The notes beneath the pieces were generated by a model. The model saw only the letters and a program-made list of their open reading frames with translations. It was not told the origin of the DNA and ran no database searches. This document shows, in pieces, positions 41,886-43,182 of a stretch of DNA of 43,182 bases. Within the stretch, counting starts at the first letter, position 1, and every line of letters begins with the position of its first letter. Made by a program: the position numbers and the translations under genes. Source of the stretch: Methylobacter sp. (GTDB lineage: Bacteria; Pseudomonadota; Gammaproteobacteria; Methylococcales; Methylomonadaceae); contig JAPLRU010000062.1 of the NCBI GenBank assembly GCA_026399025.1, forward strand, positions 1 to 43,182, written 5' to 3'.

Positions 41886-43182
41886 TACAAGCCCTTGCCG
41901 GAATTAAGCTCGGTCCGTTTACCCGCCCAACGCAGGCTCAAGCAGTCGAAAGCCAGGTAAATCACCGGCGTGGTAAACAAGGTCAACAACTGGCTCAGGA
42001 TCAAGCCGCCGACCATCGTAATACCCAACGGATGACGCAATTCAGAGCCCACGCCGCTACCCAACATTAAAGGCAGCGCGCTGAGCAACGCGGCCATGGT
42101 CGTCATCATGATCGGGCGAAAGCGCAGCAAACACGCTTGGTAAATAGCCTCGCGCGGCGATTTGCCTTGGTTGCGCTCCGCATCCAACGCAAAATCGATC
42201 ATCATGATGGCGTTTTTCTTGACGATGCCGATCAGCAAAATAATGCCGATGATCGAGATAACGCCCAAATCGTTACCCGACACCATCAACGCCAGCAACG
42301 CACCGACACCGGCCGACGGCAAGGTCGAAAGAATGGTGACCGGATGAATATAACTTTCATAAAGCACGCCTAGCACGATATACACAGTAACGATGGCCGC
42401 CAGTATCAGCCACAGCGTATTCGCAAGCGATGCGTTAAAAGCCAGCGTGGTGCCCTGATAATTCGCCTGTATGCTCAGCGGCAGGCTTATTTCCTGCTTG
42501 GCCGTTTCGATAGCCTCAATCGCTTCGCCGAGAAAAGCGCCGGGCGCCAGATTAAAGGACACCGTGGCCGCCGGAAACAGCTCCAAATGATTGGTTATTA
42601 ACGGCGCGGTCTGTTCCGACAGGCTGACCATCGCCGATAGCGGCACTTGTATGCCGGTCGAGGAAGTCACACGTAGATTTTTTATATCGTCAAGCTGTTG
42701 CCGGTATTCGGGTTTGACTTCGAGCACGACGCGGTACTGATTGGACTGGGTAAAAATAGTCGACACCAAGCGTTGCGCGAAAGCATCGTAAAGCGCATTG
42801 TCGATAGCGGCGATACTGACGCCCAAGCGTCCGGCGGTGTTGCGATCTATCGTCACCAAGGCTTGCAAGCCGTCATCCTGAAGGTCGCTGGCGACATCGG
42901 CAAACTGCGGTTTCGCGGCTAAGTGCTCGACCAACAAGCCGGTCCATCGGCTCAATTCCTTGCGATCCGCCGCTTCCAAAGTAAATTGGTACTGGTTGCG
43001 ACTCACCCGGTTTTCAATGGTCAAATCTTGCACCGGCTGTAGATACAAAGCGATGCCTTGCACTTGATCAAGCCGAGGTTGCAGCCTATGAATAACGTCA
43101 GTCACGCCGATGCCGCGAACGCTCAGCGGTTTCAGGTTAATCATCAAGCGCCCGACGTTAAGCGTCGGGTTGGTGCCGTCGA
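41885..43182 (-). CDS. mdtB: RND efflux permease, MdtB-like (5' partial)
   Basis: The C-terminal part of a second RND permease, open to the right edge; its frame continues beyond the window as [11 protein letters not shown] before MINLKPLS, so the visible start is internal. It shows [34 protein letters not shown] and [21 protein letters not shown], as in the sister permease. The C-terminus is only loosely like the MdtC-like protein's, which fits a B/C pair rather than a simple recent duplicate. The periplasmic adaptor (mdtA) should lie upstream, outside the window. Confidence 0.92.
   Translation of the reverse strand, partial: DGTNPTLNVGRLMINLKPLSVRGIGVTDVIHRLQPRLDQVQGIALYLQPVQDLTIENRVSRNQYQFTLEAADRKELSRWTGLLVEHLAAKPQFADVASDLQDDGLQALVTIDRNTAGRLGVSIAAIDNALYDAFAQRLVSTIFTQSNQYRVVLEVKPEYRQQLDDIKNLRVTSSTGIQVPLSAMVSLSEQTAPLITNHLELFPAATVSFNLAPGAFLGEAIEAIETAKQEISLPLSIQANYQGTTLAFNASLANTLWLILAAIVTVYIVLGVLYESYIHPVTILSTLPSAGVGALLALMVSGNDLGVISIIGIILLIGIVKKNAIMMIDFALDAERNQGKSPREAIYQACLLRFRPIMMTTMAALLSALPLMLGSGVGSELRHPLGITMVGGLILSQLLTLFTTPVIYLAFDCLSLRWAGKRTELNSGKGL

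Noticed and set aside
1..43182. tRNA, rRNA, prophage or restriction systems
   Set aside because: No cloverleaf, rRNA segment, phage structural gene or methylase/endonuclease pair was recognised by eye; the only candidate defence-type genes are the toxin pair and the Uma2 protein.

Overview
The window reads like the chromosome of a gammaproteobacterium. The adjacent overlapping uvrC-pgsA pair, FeoABC, a PpnN-type nucleosidase, a CspA-class protein, an MdtBC-like RND pair and a TonB receptor all fit. The gene content and the many G/C-rich dispersed palindromes would suit a methanotroph of the Methylococcales, but that placement is inference; no methane-oxidation gene is present. Base composition is moderate, with AT-rich stretches around an H-NS-type gene.

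Layout. 0.1-5.2 kb is housekeeping: bioB diverging from comF, then on the minus strand a TetR regulator with a perfect upstream palindrome, pgsA and uvrC. 5.4-9.4 kb is accessory. It holds a small minus-strand run of gene cassettes separated by whole or broken attC recombination sites, with no integrase in view (a CALIN-like cluster), then a PIN-toxin/antitoxin pair and a Uma2-type nuclease, interspersed with short palindromic repeats. 9.4-12.2 kb is feoA-feoB-feoC with a Fur-like box. 12.2-14.3 kb is repeat-rich, mostly noncoding DNA around an H-NS-like gene. 14.3-18 kb holds an HDOD-domain gene and a decayed IS66 element with recognisable terminal inverted repeats. 18.0-23.3 kb encodes one 1755-residue repetitive surface protein, probably an S-layer or type I secretion substrate. 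23.8-28 kb carries topB, interrupted in frame by a dispersed palindromic repeat, and ppnN. 28.1-29.3 kb has a His/Tyr-rich lipoprotein, a cold-shock protein and an RRM protein. 29.8-37.1 kb runs on the plus strand: an LtaS/OpgB-like membrane sulfatase-fold enzyme, an unknown exported protein with a TonB receptor, and a 7TM-DISM diguanylate cyclase. 37.2 kb to the end is a minus-strand RND efflux operon (MdtB-like, MdtC-like, NodT-type outer-membrane lipoprotein) that enters from beyond the right edge.

The most unusual signals are: (1) copies of one G/C-rich palindromic core lying inside different inverted-repeat frames at 9.2, 25.0 and 31.8 kb, one of them inside topB and translated; (2) short palindromic repeats lying in or beside damaged attC sites of the cassette cluster; (3) a cassette gene made almost wholly of twelve 13-residue repeats.
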